Source: Phoronis australis (taxonomy: Eukaryota; Phoronida; Phoronidae). From it: 64,000 nt of DNA. Both the position numbers and the translations under genes were made by a program. Positions 11,765 through 24,000 of this stretch are shown one piece after another; the first letter of the stretch is position 1; each line of letters begins with the position of its first letter. Below the pieces are notes generated by a model. The model did no database searches, was not told where the DNA came from, and saw nothing but the letters and a program-made list of their open reading frames with translations. The stretch covers positions 90,397 through 154,396 of the forward strand of contig NMRA01000079.1 of the NCBI GenBank assembly GCA_002633005.1. The letters run 5' to 3'.

Positions 11765-11850
11765 CTCCCACCGGGATTTCAATGCGAGACGTTCTGCTAA
11801 CCGTGCAGACGTTCTAGTCCTCTGAGCTATCGGAACTACGGGTGGTTTAT
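11765..11850 (-). repeat. tRNA-like SINE head
   Basis: Minus strand has TTCCGATAGCTCAGAGGACT (A-box-like), a 5-bp anticodon-type stem TCTGC/GCAGA and a degenerate B box (GCATTGAAATCCCGG). Order and spacing fit a tRNA, but the loop and arms are too mismatched for a functional one, so a SINE head or tRNA relic. Confidence 0.4.
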
Positions 11851-12488
11851 GAAAACCAAACAGCATCTTACTCAAGCGTTAAAATGCAAATTATGTACTT
11901 ATATGTTGTTTTGAATAAACGCTTCTCATACCGTATAAGCAAGAATATTTAACTGTGAAACACGTCATAGAGTGCCTGCACTGTTAGAAGAACTTCCCGA
12001 TTTCGAACCTTGGTCGGGCGGAGATCTCAGAGATATGATGATGGTGTGTCTGTCGCACCCAGTGGCCTGAGTTTTCACGGACAGAAATAAACCAGCTTAC
12101 TCTGGTCGTAATCATTTTCAATTCAGACGAATTTTTCAAGTCACCACGTGACCAAAAGGATAATCGTATTTCCTTGGCATGGCTAGAGAAACCATGAGCA
12201 AGTTTATGCATTTGAAAAAAGACCAGAGGGTTCATTATTGGTAAATTCCTCATTGCTTAATTACAAATACGTGCAAGTCGGTCACCTAGCTCGGGAGTAC
12301 ACTGACAACAAAGGAACAACGATTCCTCTTACATCGAGATGCCATGTTGCAAATATAAAAACATCGATCACAGTTCCACGAACATAAACGCGCGCGATTA
12401 GTACATTTACCACTGAAAGTATTTCATACGGAAAGAAATGACTCTGTTGATGTCGAGACACAAATATTTTCACATTGTTTTGGAATTA

Positions 12489-13519
12489 TCAAAACGGATT
12501 GATAAAATTCGCCGTGTATGTAGTGTAAGTCCCAAAGGGTGAAACGGCACTTATGGACGCGGTGTAATTCATGCGGTGACGGTATGTCCAAGAAGGAATC
12601 ACGTGGTTGGTGTTTAAAGTGGGCAGTCTGTTATTCACGTTTACAGTACCAGCGCTTAGACCAATCGAAAGTTCGTATCGTAGAGAGCCCGGACCGGTAT
12701 AGTTGAACACACCATACCAATCAAGATGAATATGACTCGTGATGTTGTTTCGATACAGAGTCGGCATTTCCCTGCTTAATTCTGGAGCTCCAACGTAAAA
12801 CGTCACCTTTGTGGTAACCGGATCACTTTTCTGTCCCCCCTTGTTGAGAGCCCTTACCGAAAGGTTGAAAGACTTCAAAAAGTATTCTTTTGTGCAGACG
12901 GTAACGAGCACGGGAGCAACTGTTGTTCCGCTCGTTTGCTGCATGTTAGTACTTGAGATGGTACTAGCGGGAGTGGTGACTTTACCTATGGCAGCCGTTT
13001 CTGAAGTCGTGTTGGTCGAATTACCGGAAGATGGCGGTGCCGTAGTTGTTTCATCTGCAGCTGTTAAGTGTTTCTGATAACAAGAGATATTGAACAGGTC
13101 GCTATCTTTCATTGGCAGATTGTCGAGGATAAAATGTATGTGTCGTGCCACGCTGATATAGTCAATGACGACAGATTCATCGGATACTTTCAGTTCGTAT
13201 GACTGAATACCAGCGATGTCCTTAATTCCAGATATGCTTAAATCTAAGATTCCTGTGTTCGACTGATGACCGGACAAGGCGCTAAAATACGTAGATGAAA
13301 ACGGATGAATAGTCAATTTACCCGAACTTGTGTCGGGTTTTTGAAGGACGATTAGAAGTGGGTCACCGACAACAGTGCTTTCCAAACGCGCCTGGCTGAT
13401 ACACCTGAGTGAAGGATAGATCTTGGCTCCGTGGCTCACCGTCAGGCCGGACGTAGCGGCAGTGGATGGTGTGTTGGTCATTGTCCAGGCTAAGACGTCA
13501 GTGGCGCCATGTAACAAAC
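12489..13519 (-). CDS. Giant gene exon 23 (last): Ser/Thr-rich linker and final FN3-like module, stop codon
   Basis: Phase 1 to stop, 1,031 bp, acceptor AATTCCAG. The first part (LLHGATDVLAWTMTN to ISGIKDIAGIQSYELKV) is FN3-like. A linker rich in Thr/Ser/Ala/Pro (from TAADETTTAPPSSGN to TSGTTVAPV, many potential O- and N-glycosylation sites) leads to a last module ending YTTYTANFINPF and TGA. No transmembrane helix or GPI-like tail is visible and no good donor precedes the stop, so the protein appears to be secreted. Confidence 0.8.
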
Positions 13520-16500
13520 CTGGAATTTCACATATTAGAACTTGCCTAAAAGTGAATTATATTTAATGGCAATATTACAAAGTCTTTCTACAACACTTTG
13601 TCTTGTGTTTTATCACTTCCGTGAAACATTAATTGGCCTGGGATCTCATATTTGACTGAAGACACGGCAGATAAAATTGTAAACGAAACCGTAACTGAAA
13701 ATTTCGGTTACCATGAATGACAGATCTTACAAGATATGTTCAAATACTAATGGTCAATCCACTTTTTCTAGCGCTTGGTGACCAGACAACCTTATTGCGT
13801 GAACGAAAGATGCCTCGCGTTAGTAGTTATGCGATCCTGTGGTAGGTCTTCATGGTTATCACAGACCAGAAAAAGTGTCATACAACGTGAGAATTGTATA
13901 TTAGGTAAGGTAAAAAGCGGACATGTCTCGGAAATTGCAAAATCTCTTCAGTCTATAAATGAGACCACCAACACGAAGGTTTCTTATTATCGACTGAGTT
14001 CTCGAACAAAAATCCCTTAGCAATTAACCACACAATTAACGTTTCATTGTCTTCACATTGTAGAAACAAATTTTGCGAGACCCATTCAAAATTTCACGAA
14101 GGGAAGTTTAGGCCAATATCAATGAAAACTCTTTTTACAGGGGCGGTTCCAGGAATTTGAGTTGGGGGGCAGGGCAGAGTATTAGCCAGATTTTGCCTGT
14201 GAGAAATTCGCACATCCACACAGCCAAATGGAGTCTGGAAGAATTTTAGGGTCATGACTAACTTGGCCCGCCTCAAATCCGCCACTGTTTTAGGAAACGA
14301 TTGACATAATTTATTTACACACGATTTAGCGTGGTCATTGGAAATATGAGTTGCCAAGAAGTATTTGAACAGATGTTTGATAAAAATGGCTGCCTTAAGT
14401 AAAACGTAACTGCACTTACCAAGCGCCCAAAAGCATTTGTCAATTTTACTCTCTGCACGAATGGTCCACTCGGCACTGATATCGACCGAAGTTGGATTGT
14501 TGGCAGTATACGTCATAGAGATATTAGCAACAGTTGGAGGTAACCAGTCAATCGTAGTTGGAGTTGACACGACGCTGGTTTGTGCTTCAGCTTCGTTAAC
14601 TACCAATAAAGACACGTAGACTACAAGCCCGTGAGAAACGGACAAGTCACGGAAGATGTTATAGGGTCGTCGGCCAACGTTTTTCAGATATGCAAGCTGA
14701 AGTCCGCCAGGTGTGGTACCGATTCCAATACTGGTATAACGTATTCTACTCTCATAATCCGTTATGGTCCAATGAACGAATAAGTCCGTCAATCCGATCT
14801 GGCGCACAGTAATTGATGCAACTGAGTCAATTGGCGACGTTCTGACGGCTTGTTTCAAGCTTATCTTTGTCACCGTGATTTTTGACTCCTCCACAAGGCT
14901 GAACTCAGTGTTGTCAGCTTCCTCTAACGGTACATCCATAACAAATGTACATTTCGTCAATTCGTCCGTTAGATGGAGCAAGTAGGTGTGGTTGCCTACG
15001 TGAATGTCTGAAAACAGTTGCTTGCATGGCGGTTGTGTTTCTATAAGAATCCTGTAAATACCAGACGACGGAATGCTGACAGTTTGTGTCACCTTGTCCC
15101 GCAATTTTAATCCAGTTTCAAAATCCAGTGTAGTCTTGTTCCCCACTGTCCATGCGCCGTTGAAATTAGCGACACTAACCGTAGAGAAATCGCCGTGGGA
15201 TAATACATCAGTGCCAAGTGATAATACACGATATCCAACAGGTGGCGTTTGATCGTATGTAAATAATGGCGATGCTACGATTGTTTCGTGTCCAGCTGCA
15301 TCTATCGCCTTGACGAGGATATAGTAAGAGGTACCGAGGCTAAGAGACACTGCTGGTTGTGTGACACGATTAGCGATACCAACGTTAACAAAACTTTTGG
15401 TGTTGGCGGTCTTATTGTTATCTCCAATGCCCCAGTGGTATTGCTTTATGAACGAATGTTTGTCACTGAATCCAATCCAACTAATTTCGAATGCATCTTC
15501 GCTTGACATGAAACGACGATGGTGACGCCATCTGCCGTTGAATACAGCTCCGCCCAAGGGCGGCTCATTGTCAATAGTGACACCGTCTGAACTTTTATTA
15601 GCCGTGAGTCCAACGTTGTTTACAGCTCTGACGGTGACGTAGTATTTGCTACCTTGTGGAATACTGAGTCCGGTTTTGGAAAAGGACGTCGCAGTTCCAA
15701 CGTCTTCCATGGGCAAAATGTCGTTCCCTAAAACGAAAGGGCATTTTCTAACGTTATGTTGAGATTGCAAACAGACCCATAATTAATCTAGTTCATGGAA
15801 GTGACAGTTTTAATGGATATATAAAAGTGCTTGCCAAATACGAAAATACAATTTAGACTGTAACGTACACAGTGTTACTTAGGGCCATGGCACACCCCAA
15901 TGGCTCTCAGAACGACGGTAAAAACAGGAAAGCAGGCGACTGGAAAACCGATTAAGCTACATATAATTATATACTGTATATTTGCACCGAGTTTCTCCCT
16001 GGACGGTGTAATAATTGAAGCATGTTTTGACCACGGTGCACGTTTTCACCTGTCCCCGAGCCCACTTCATCAAGTGTTGGGACAGACGCAAACATTCTGC
16101 GAACACTTATGGTGACAGAGCCCTTTTCTAGTGATATCTCCCTATATTTTTGGAAAACATGCAAACACGCATTCATAAATTGTAAGATTCCTTCTTAATA
16201 TTTTGTACTACATTTTTGTCCTACTATGAACGAATATTTTTGCTTAAAATGTCATGGCCCTGTAACAGAAAAGTAGTTTTCACCACCATCCGGAAAAGGG
16301 ACAAAACTCCAGTGGGAATAGACTAAGCGTAGTACAATGCTAGGAAGAATTATATAGACACTGTCGCATTCGAGGCAAGTTTTTGATCAAAGTGGCCTGA
16401 GACGGGCAAGAATAGGGCAAAAAAGCAAACCAAGGAAAATCACGCGGCCGACCGTTTGGAAAGTATGCTGGAAACCCTAGAACCGCACGATAGCTAAGTG

Positions 16501-19500
16501 GCGATTACACGTAGTTTGTCTATAAGGTTGTCTGCGTTCCATAAGCAAAGATTTCAGTTCGCTCTGCAAGTGCTTCGCGTTTAATCGTTAAATCTGCGAT
16601 CGGAACGCCGCCCAGCAATTTCCGATCGTGTCAAGTTTCCGCCCGTTTCGTCAAGTTGTTTAGCCGGACTCAAGAACGAGTTAGGTGCAACAGACCTCTT
16701 AGATTTGCTATGTTCATGAATTGGTCTCCGTGACAGTTTCAAAAACACTTGGCAGTGTTCGACGCTTAGATAGACGGCAGGTCGTAATTGGCGACTTGCG
16801 GAGAATCCCAGGTCGCCAGGTAAATTCCGAGGTTTCCAAAACACACGTCAGAATTGTCGACTAAAAAATGTAAGGCCGTACTCGGTTCTCAGGAGCTTAC
16901 ACACACCTCTAATTTCTCTTGGTAAACAAAATATGCACCATTCAATCGCCAACTCAATTCATTCTGCTAACGAAGATAGGACGCAGACGATCGCATACAA
17001 TGGAGGCACTCGTGTTTCACCGATCTTGTCTCATTTTTGCCGAATAGTTCCGACTTCCGTCAGTTCACTTCCTGTTGTATTTTAAGCGCGTTTGATGTAT
17101 GCTGACTTCTAATGGTGGGAAATGCACTGATTTCGCGAAACAAAGGGCTCCGTTGTGAAGCAAACAAAGGCATTAAAACTAGAAATACTGTTAATAGGTT
17201 GAAACGAATTTCGGGGGAATTGTTGCCTGATTTTGATACTTTCTGTGGCGACACCAGGCCCCAAATAGAGCACTGCTTGGTCAACAGAAGCGTTTTTTTA
17301 AATTAAATAAACAACAAATTGATCACTCAACAAATAATAAAACCTCATTATTTAAGAATTTGGAAATGCAGTGAGATATTTTACCTTCCACAGTCGTGCC
17401 TACTGATACTTCATAATGGTGAATCCCGCTATCAGCATCACTGAAAGTTTTATCCCATCGTGCATAGATGGCGCTAGTTGATTTTGTGTATTCAATGTCC
17501 ACGTTGTCAGACGCAGAAGCGGTATCCCATACTCCGTAACCCTTGGCAACCTTCGGTGGTGTGAAATCAACACGGACTCCGTCGGACTCAACTTCTGTAT
17601 ACTCATTTGCGTTCCACCAGAAACGCACGTACAACGAATATTCTGCACGCTGGAGAAGCGCCTTGTTATATGGTAAACAATACACAGCAGTTTTCACAAG
17701 ACCGTTGTCAAACACAAACTTTTCAGTGATAAGGTTCAACAAACCAGCACCCACGCCTTGTTTCTTCCGGCCAAATCCCCATTCGTAGCGAAAGGCACTA
17801 CCTGTGAGCTCCCAAGTACCGGAGAGACACTTATCAGAAGCCGTGTAATCCTGATTTTTTTTAATATCCAGTCCATCCACGACTTTGAGGTTGCGACTTG
17901 ATGACGTATTTGTACAATCTTGTTCATTGCCATCATGTCTGCAGTTGTAAAATGTTCCGCCATATTCACCGCATGAGCAAACTTTCTTGCACCCAAATAC
18001 TACGCAGGAATGCCGCTGAATGAATAAATTATCAGGAGAGACAACTTTCACGGAGGTCTGGCCAATATCTGACGTCATACCAGCCCCATTGACTGCGTAA
18101 ATGGTAATGTAGACCACGTCACCGACGTTTATGCTGCTGGTGAGTGAGAACGTGTGGCTCTGAACTGCAGAAGAGGAGTCGTGGGCGACCTCTGTTGGTT
18201 TTAATATGTCCCACTTATGGTAGTTAGTTCCAAACGTCACTACGTACTTGTCAATACCAGACTGGCCGTCGTAAAACTCTTCCCATTCCAAATTAGCCGT
18301 CGAGCCACCAGCTCCATAAGTTAGCGTGTGATTGAAATGTCCCAAATGCGGAGGTGTGGAATCAGTTAACAAAGGCTTAGATGTCGCTGTAGTACAGAGT
18401 CCAGCCGCATTACATCCCGTGACTATTGCCCAGAAGCGGTCACCATCTGCCATCTGGTGACTGCCAGCTAAAACAACAGTCACATGGGATGCCGCGTCCA
18501 GATGGTATTCGCTGACTGGGTGTTGGTTGTCATCATGGGATTTCACGTCGACCACGTGACGAACAACAGGACTCTCTCCGTCAGTAAATTCCCAATGAAT
18601 ACGAATAAGTGAAGGGTCGTACTGAGTGTTGGCCTTACGCGACACACCATCAACATTAAATGACGGCGCCGTCTTTGCAGTTGGAGCTGTATTGTCAATA
18701 ATGAAATGGTGGGATGATACGACGGTAATGTGATCGGCATTGTTTGTTGCCTTAATTTTCACGTACAGCTTTTTATGGGGTGTAAGCGACAGGCCACCTT
18801 TATGAACCTGTTTTGTGAGATAGGCGTTAGTGTAGGAGACCTCGCTGCAATCGTCACCATCATCCGTACCAATGCACCATTCGTACCGGCGAATATATGA
18901 ATGCGGATCATTGAATCCGAACCAGCGGATGGAGATGGAAGACCTAAAAATACGAAGGACGTTCATCAAAAACCAATTCCATGCTCCAATTCCGGTAATA
19001 TGTGTTAGCAACTAAGAATCATTATACAGACTGAGCTAAATATTTTTATTCAAGTACTGTCAATTATTTTTGTAGCTGTAAAAATGCACAATTCGAGAGG
19101 GTTGCGCAAAATGTCTCTTTAGTCCTTATCAAATTTGCAACGAAGTTTTATTTGAACTGATCGTCCAAGTTCTCGAAGTTTATTTTTTCAGATTTGAGTT
19201 ATTGTCAATCATTTGCTTCGTATGTACGTTACTCATACTGGGGTTATAAAAATACCCGTGCGGTAAATTCTCCGCCAATCTAAAAACTTGGTTAGATGTT
19301 GACCACTCACGTTTCTGCCTGATACGTGGAATGGTAGTCGTCATATCCCACATTCACGATGCCAGAGAGTGGAGGAGAATTGTCGGCCACTACACCGTCA
19401 GATGTCGCTGTCGTGCACATGTCGATCTCATTACATGCTTTGACAGTGACATAGTACTTCTCGCCAGGGACGAGCTGCATGATGACTGTATATGCTAGAA

Positions 19501-21035
19501 TAAGTCCAGTTTATGTTAATCACTTAACAAATGATTCATCAAGTTAAAGGACAAACTGTCTTTACAATGGGCAACGTCCGTGAAGAGGTATAGAGACAAT
19601 GCAGATGCCCAAAGTTTATCTGACAAGTGTGCCTCGCCATTGGCCTAATTCCTTCTTGAGGTACTTCAATCAAGATTGTTACAGAGCAACATTTCCCCCA
19701 CCATAAAGCCAACACGGCAATACTGCATGATCGCTAAGCCAAAACTTTATGACTCTCATTTTGAAGCAAAAGGGAGGGCCATCTTTATACTTCCTTTACA
19801 AATGACAACGTACAGAAGCGAACTTCCAATAATCTTCTGTCCTTATGGACGCCCAAAGTTTCCGTTCACAATACTTGTCATAATCTGTGTCTGCTAGCAA
19901 GACAATAAGCCCTGCCTTCACTTGGCTTCTAAGTCTGTCTATAATCTTTCAGTATACCCAGATATACGTGAAATCCACACACCTGTCACGAGACCAACGC
20001 TCTCGAAAGTATGGGCGTCCTGTTCCCCGCGTTCTGTTCCTACAGCGACGTAATACCTAACATCCGACTCGCCATCTTCAAAGCCAAACCAATTGGCTGA
20101 TATCTCTGTGGTGTCTTGTTGATAATCCCAGTCACCCTATGATGGATTAATTGGCCAGAGATAATTTCCATCCAAAACCGTCTATTTCAGAGCACCCACT
20201 TAAGAATTGCCTGGGGACGTTGTCATGAGTTTATTTGAATAACGGTTCCCAACTCCAAAAGGCAGGGATTTCGACTAATCAGAATTGTGAAACCTTTGAC
20301 GACAAGAAACTTTAGACACGAGGAAAGTTTTAGGTGTCTCCTATTGGTTAGAGTAACATTCTCATTATAGCATTATAAACATTGTTTAATGATTTGCATC
20401 CAATGGACGGGTCTGTTTCAGGAAAAGTGACCTAAGAGTACTTCAGATAAAAATTGGTGGTCTTAACTTTCATATCTGAAAATACACACATAACTAATAC
20501 ATGTAGGTATTTAGATAATTTCTATAAAATGTTTCTGGACTGTGATGCACTTATTACCCCTTTGCCAGACCTTTATTAAGCAATTGACCAATTGCAAGCT
20601 CCGACTCCGTGCGAAAAGTCGACAAACAAAACAATAAGTTTTACCTGACGACGTGTTGTTTGTCGGTTATAATGGCGGTTTGGACACGAAGGTGTGTCAA
20701 GGATGCTGCGTTCCGATTGGTCAGTTAAACTGTCATTCAAAATCCTGGCGATAGGTTAATTCTGAATAGGGGTCATAAAACCAAACGTCTGTCCGAAGTT
20801 TCAGGGCACTTTTCATGAAACGGACACCTGGTATTCTGCTTTTTGCTGTCGCACAATTAGTCCACCCTTTCAGTGTAAAAACACTCCGGTAAAGCACTTT
20901 CTCAACATGTCGAGGTAGCGTGGTTCTAAGTGAATGGTTTTGCCCGAAGCCCTCGGTTTATTCTCCTGACACCTGCTTATTGGGAACGTTTTGCATTTTT
21001 TCAAACTCGAACTCAACGTGTGTGTGTGTGCGTGC

Positions 21036-21082
<47 letters not shown>

Positions 21083-24000
21083 GTAAGTAAGTAAGTATAC
21101 TGCCAGACATTACTTTATTTTAAAAAAATTTTGAAACAAAAAGTCATAATTTAAAAAGTGACTTAGTTGTGGTTGACATTTGTAAATTGAAGTAAAGAAG
21201 ATTTACCCGGTAGTGTATTTTTAAGGATTGTCAGTTCTCAACACCTTATGAACATTGTCTCTTAAATGATTTCCCGCCTCTACGCTAGATGGCAACACAT
21301 GTTGCTGTTTGGGCGGGTAAACTCCACTCGATTCAGTGACATGTTTGTTACCTGTGTAACAGTCGCGTCTCCTTCACTGAACTCACACTGCGGGAGACTA
21401 ATCGATACAACTACTAAATGTTCAAAATGTTCTGGACAAGCACCAGGTGCTCTTACGTGACAATAGCTTTGACAAACATGTGTGACATGGTAATAGCCAA
21501 TCAAAGTTTAACGTGAGCTAATAAAAACTGAGGAAGTACTAAGTGTTTCAGAGCATGTGTGTTTTTCCAAAATTTGGGCTAACGAGGAGAAAGGTACACA
21601 ATGCAATAAATAGATACAATTTGAACTCATCTGTCCTGCCCATAACTCACTTGTTTTCTGTCGGGTCCGTCGTAGACATAACCTTTGGCTGGTCCAGACT
21701 TATCACACGTGAAAATAGGAGAGTTGCCTACAGCAGAAAGTCCCACCACATTTGTGGCCTGAAAGTTTCAGAAAAGCAGCGCCATGAGAACACAAACCCA
21801 AGTGCATAACAGAAAAGCAAGAAAACACAATTGTAAAGACGTACATGTATAACTCGCAATGAATTTGAAAATGGGTGCACTTGAATCACTAAGTATAGTC
21901 AACAAAAATAGACACAACTGACATACGTACAAGTATCTGCGCGTAGTAGTGGTGACCTTCTACGAGGGGAAGATCCTGGAAGATAACAAAGTTGTGTGAA
22001 GCTTCGCTGAAAGGTACGACGTCCTGACTGCGCGGGTGAGCTCCTATAGCAACCCTGTACGTGATCAAAGCACTGTGGGGATCACTAAAGTCCTCCCAAT
22101 GTATCTCCAATTGGTCGCATCGAACCACCGGTTGATGTCGAGTTAAGCTCCCAACCCGAACAATGTTGGCTTGTGGGGGCGTTGTGTCAACAAAGATTCC
22201 TTGTGAAACTGCAGTGGCTGATAACCCCACGTGGTCAATAGCTGTAAAATAGGTAACCATCACATTTATAGAGTCAAGACAAGCTGATGCGAGGCCAAGT
22301 TTGAAATCGACAAATCTTACTCAGTGGCAATGACATTACCTTTAACAGAAACATAGTACGTCTTCCCAGATTCCAGGTTAAGACCTGTTGCAGTGGTGGC
22401 CAGAGATTGACCAACGTCAACAAATTCTCGAACGTCCACGGCGCCAGGCGTTGTTCCTTAAAACAATATGTTGTAGTTACAAGCATAGCAATGAATAATA
22501 TTGGCACCAACTTTAAAGAGTTGAAAATATTACTAGTATTTAAAACACAAAGTTTCAGTTTACAAATTGTATCATCTTCGTCAACCTTTCTGTCCAAAAA
22601 GTAACACAACTCGTTACTGGAACTTACCTATTCCGTACTTGTAAGTCTTAATTCCTGTAGAATGGAACATAACATCAGCCATTGACTCTTCGATGTCGAC
22701 GAATCCCCACCACCTGACGACCAATTCATGGTTGTTTTGCGTGTACCCTTGTCTCAACGTGTCTACAGCGACAAATCCTCGACTTGGTGGGCTCGTGTCC
22801 ACTATATAGCCATTACTGCACATGCGCAATTCTGGAAGGAACTCCTTTGAGTTCTCTCGAGTCACTACTGTCTGATTGCTGTGAACACAAGTGTAGTACT
22901 TTCTCCCGTGTTGTAAATTCAAGCCACTGAACGTGACAAAATTGTTGACAGTCTGGATTTGGTCGCCAATGCATTCCTTCATACCGTGGGCGCAACCGAA
23001 AGGCATTGGCATAGTTGCATTAGTTCCGTTTACTTTATGACCGGTGAGATTATACGAATACTGAATGTAGTGGTGGACAGCCCCTGGTGTGTCTGTTATG
23101 TACCAAATGTACCATGGATATTGAAGACCAGTGATAGCAGCGGAAACAGACTTTGTGTCGTTAATATAGTCCTTGTCCAACTTGTGGAGAACACGCGCTT
23201 TTTCTTCAAGTTTCTCGCTATTTATTAAATCACGTACACCCAACGTGGTTTGCAGATCGAAAATATAATGGCCCTCGTCAATCCCACTGTCCGATATCTC
23301 AAAGGTTAGAGGCGACGATGCGATAGAGAATGTTCTTAGAGGATTGTATCCTTTCACAGAGAAGTAGATTGCCTTCAGTGGTCTGTGTTTCAGATGCATT
23401 TCGTGAGTCACCTGTAAAATAGTGTTTTTTAGAAATTATGGCCTTGACTTCGGTAGATCGAGAAATAAATCGATATTCGTTTGGCTTAGAATATTGCAAT
23501 TGCGTTATGTTAACGAAGGGTAAAGAGGTAACACGGACATGAATTTGGTTTTGCAACTGGGTTATCGTTTCATATCAATCAGTACGTAAAAACATTGTTT
23601 TTGTGAAAATTCATTGGTGTTACTGTAGACAAGACCCTCAGCTGGTCTAGCCATATGAGTGGTACTGTGTCCAAAATTAGACAACGTCTTGGTATTCTCC
23701 GCAGAAGGGCTTCTGCAATATTTCTGTGCTTGTATATTTCCTCTGTTAGTTTATTGTTTATTTGTTTTCCTCTCTAATGAATGCTCAGACGCAGGCGGCC
23801 AGACTTGTTCTATATGTACCTGTTGACACTCCATCAACTAATATGTTTAACAGACTGGGGTGGCTCCCTATTGGCAAATATTTTACATTTTGGCGTTTGT
23901 ATATGATGTATATTTTCACAATAATGTACCAACTTATTTATCCCATAACCTTGTACTTGTTCGAAATAGCAACCCAAATCAGGACAAGATTTTCTACCTC

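Larger units (their letters stand above)
11245..12488. other. Between gap and giant-gene stop: SINE fragments, 3' flank
   Basis: Holds tRNA-like fragments at 11587 and 11765. It should include the giant gene's 3' untranslated region next to 12488, but no AATAAA within 1 kb of the stop was seen; the nearest minus-strand AATAAA is at about 11369-11374. Confidence 0.4.

Noticed and set aside
11765-11850. Functional tRNA gene
   Set aside because: Anticodon loop lacks the conserved T33 context and the D and T arms are mismatched; more likely a SINE head or relic.
14094-14419. C-terminal extension of the exon 22 frame
   Set aside because: Lies beyond a consensus GTAAGT donor that joins in phase to exon 23, and is made of hAT-like MITE sequence.
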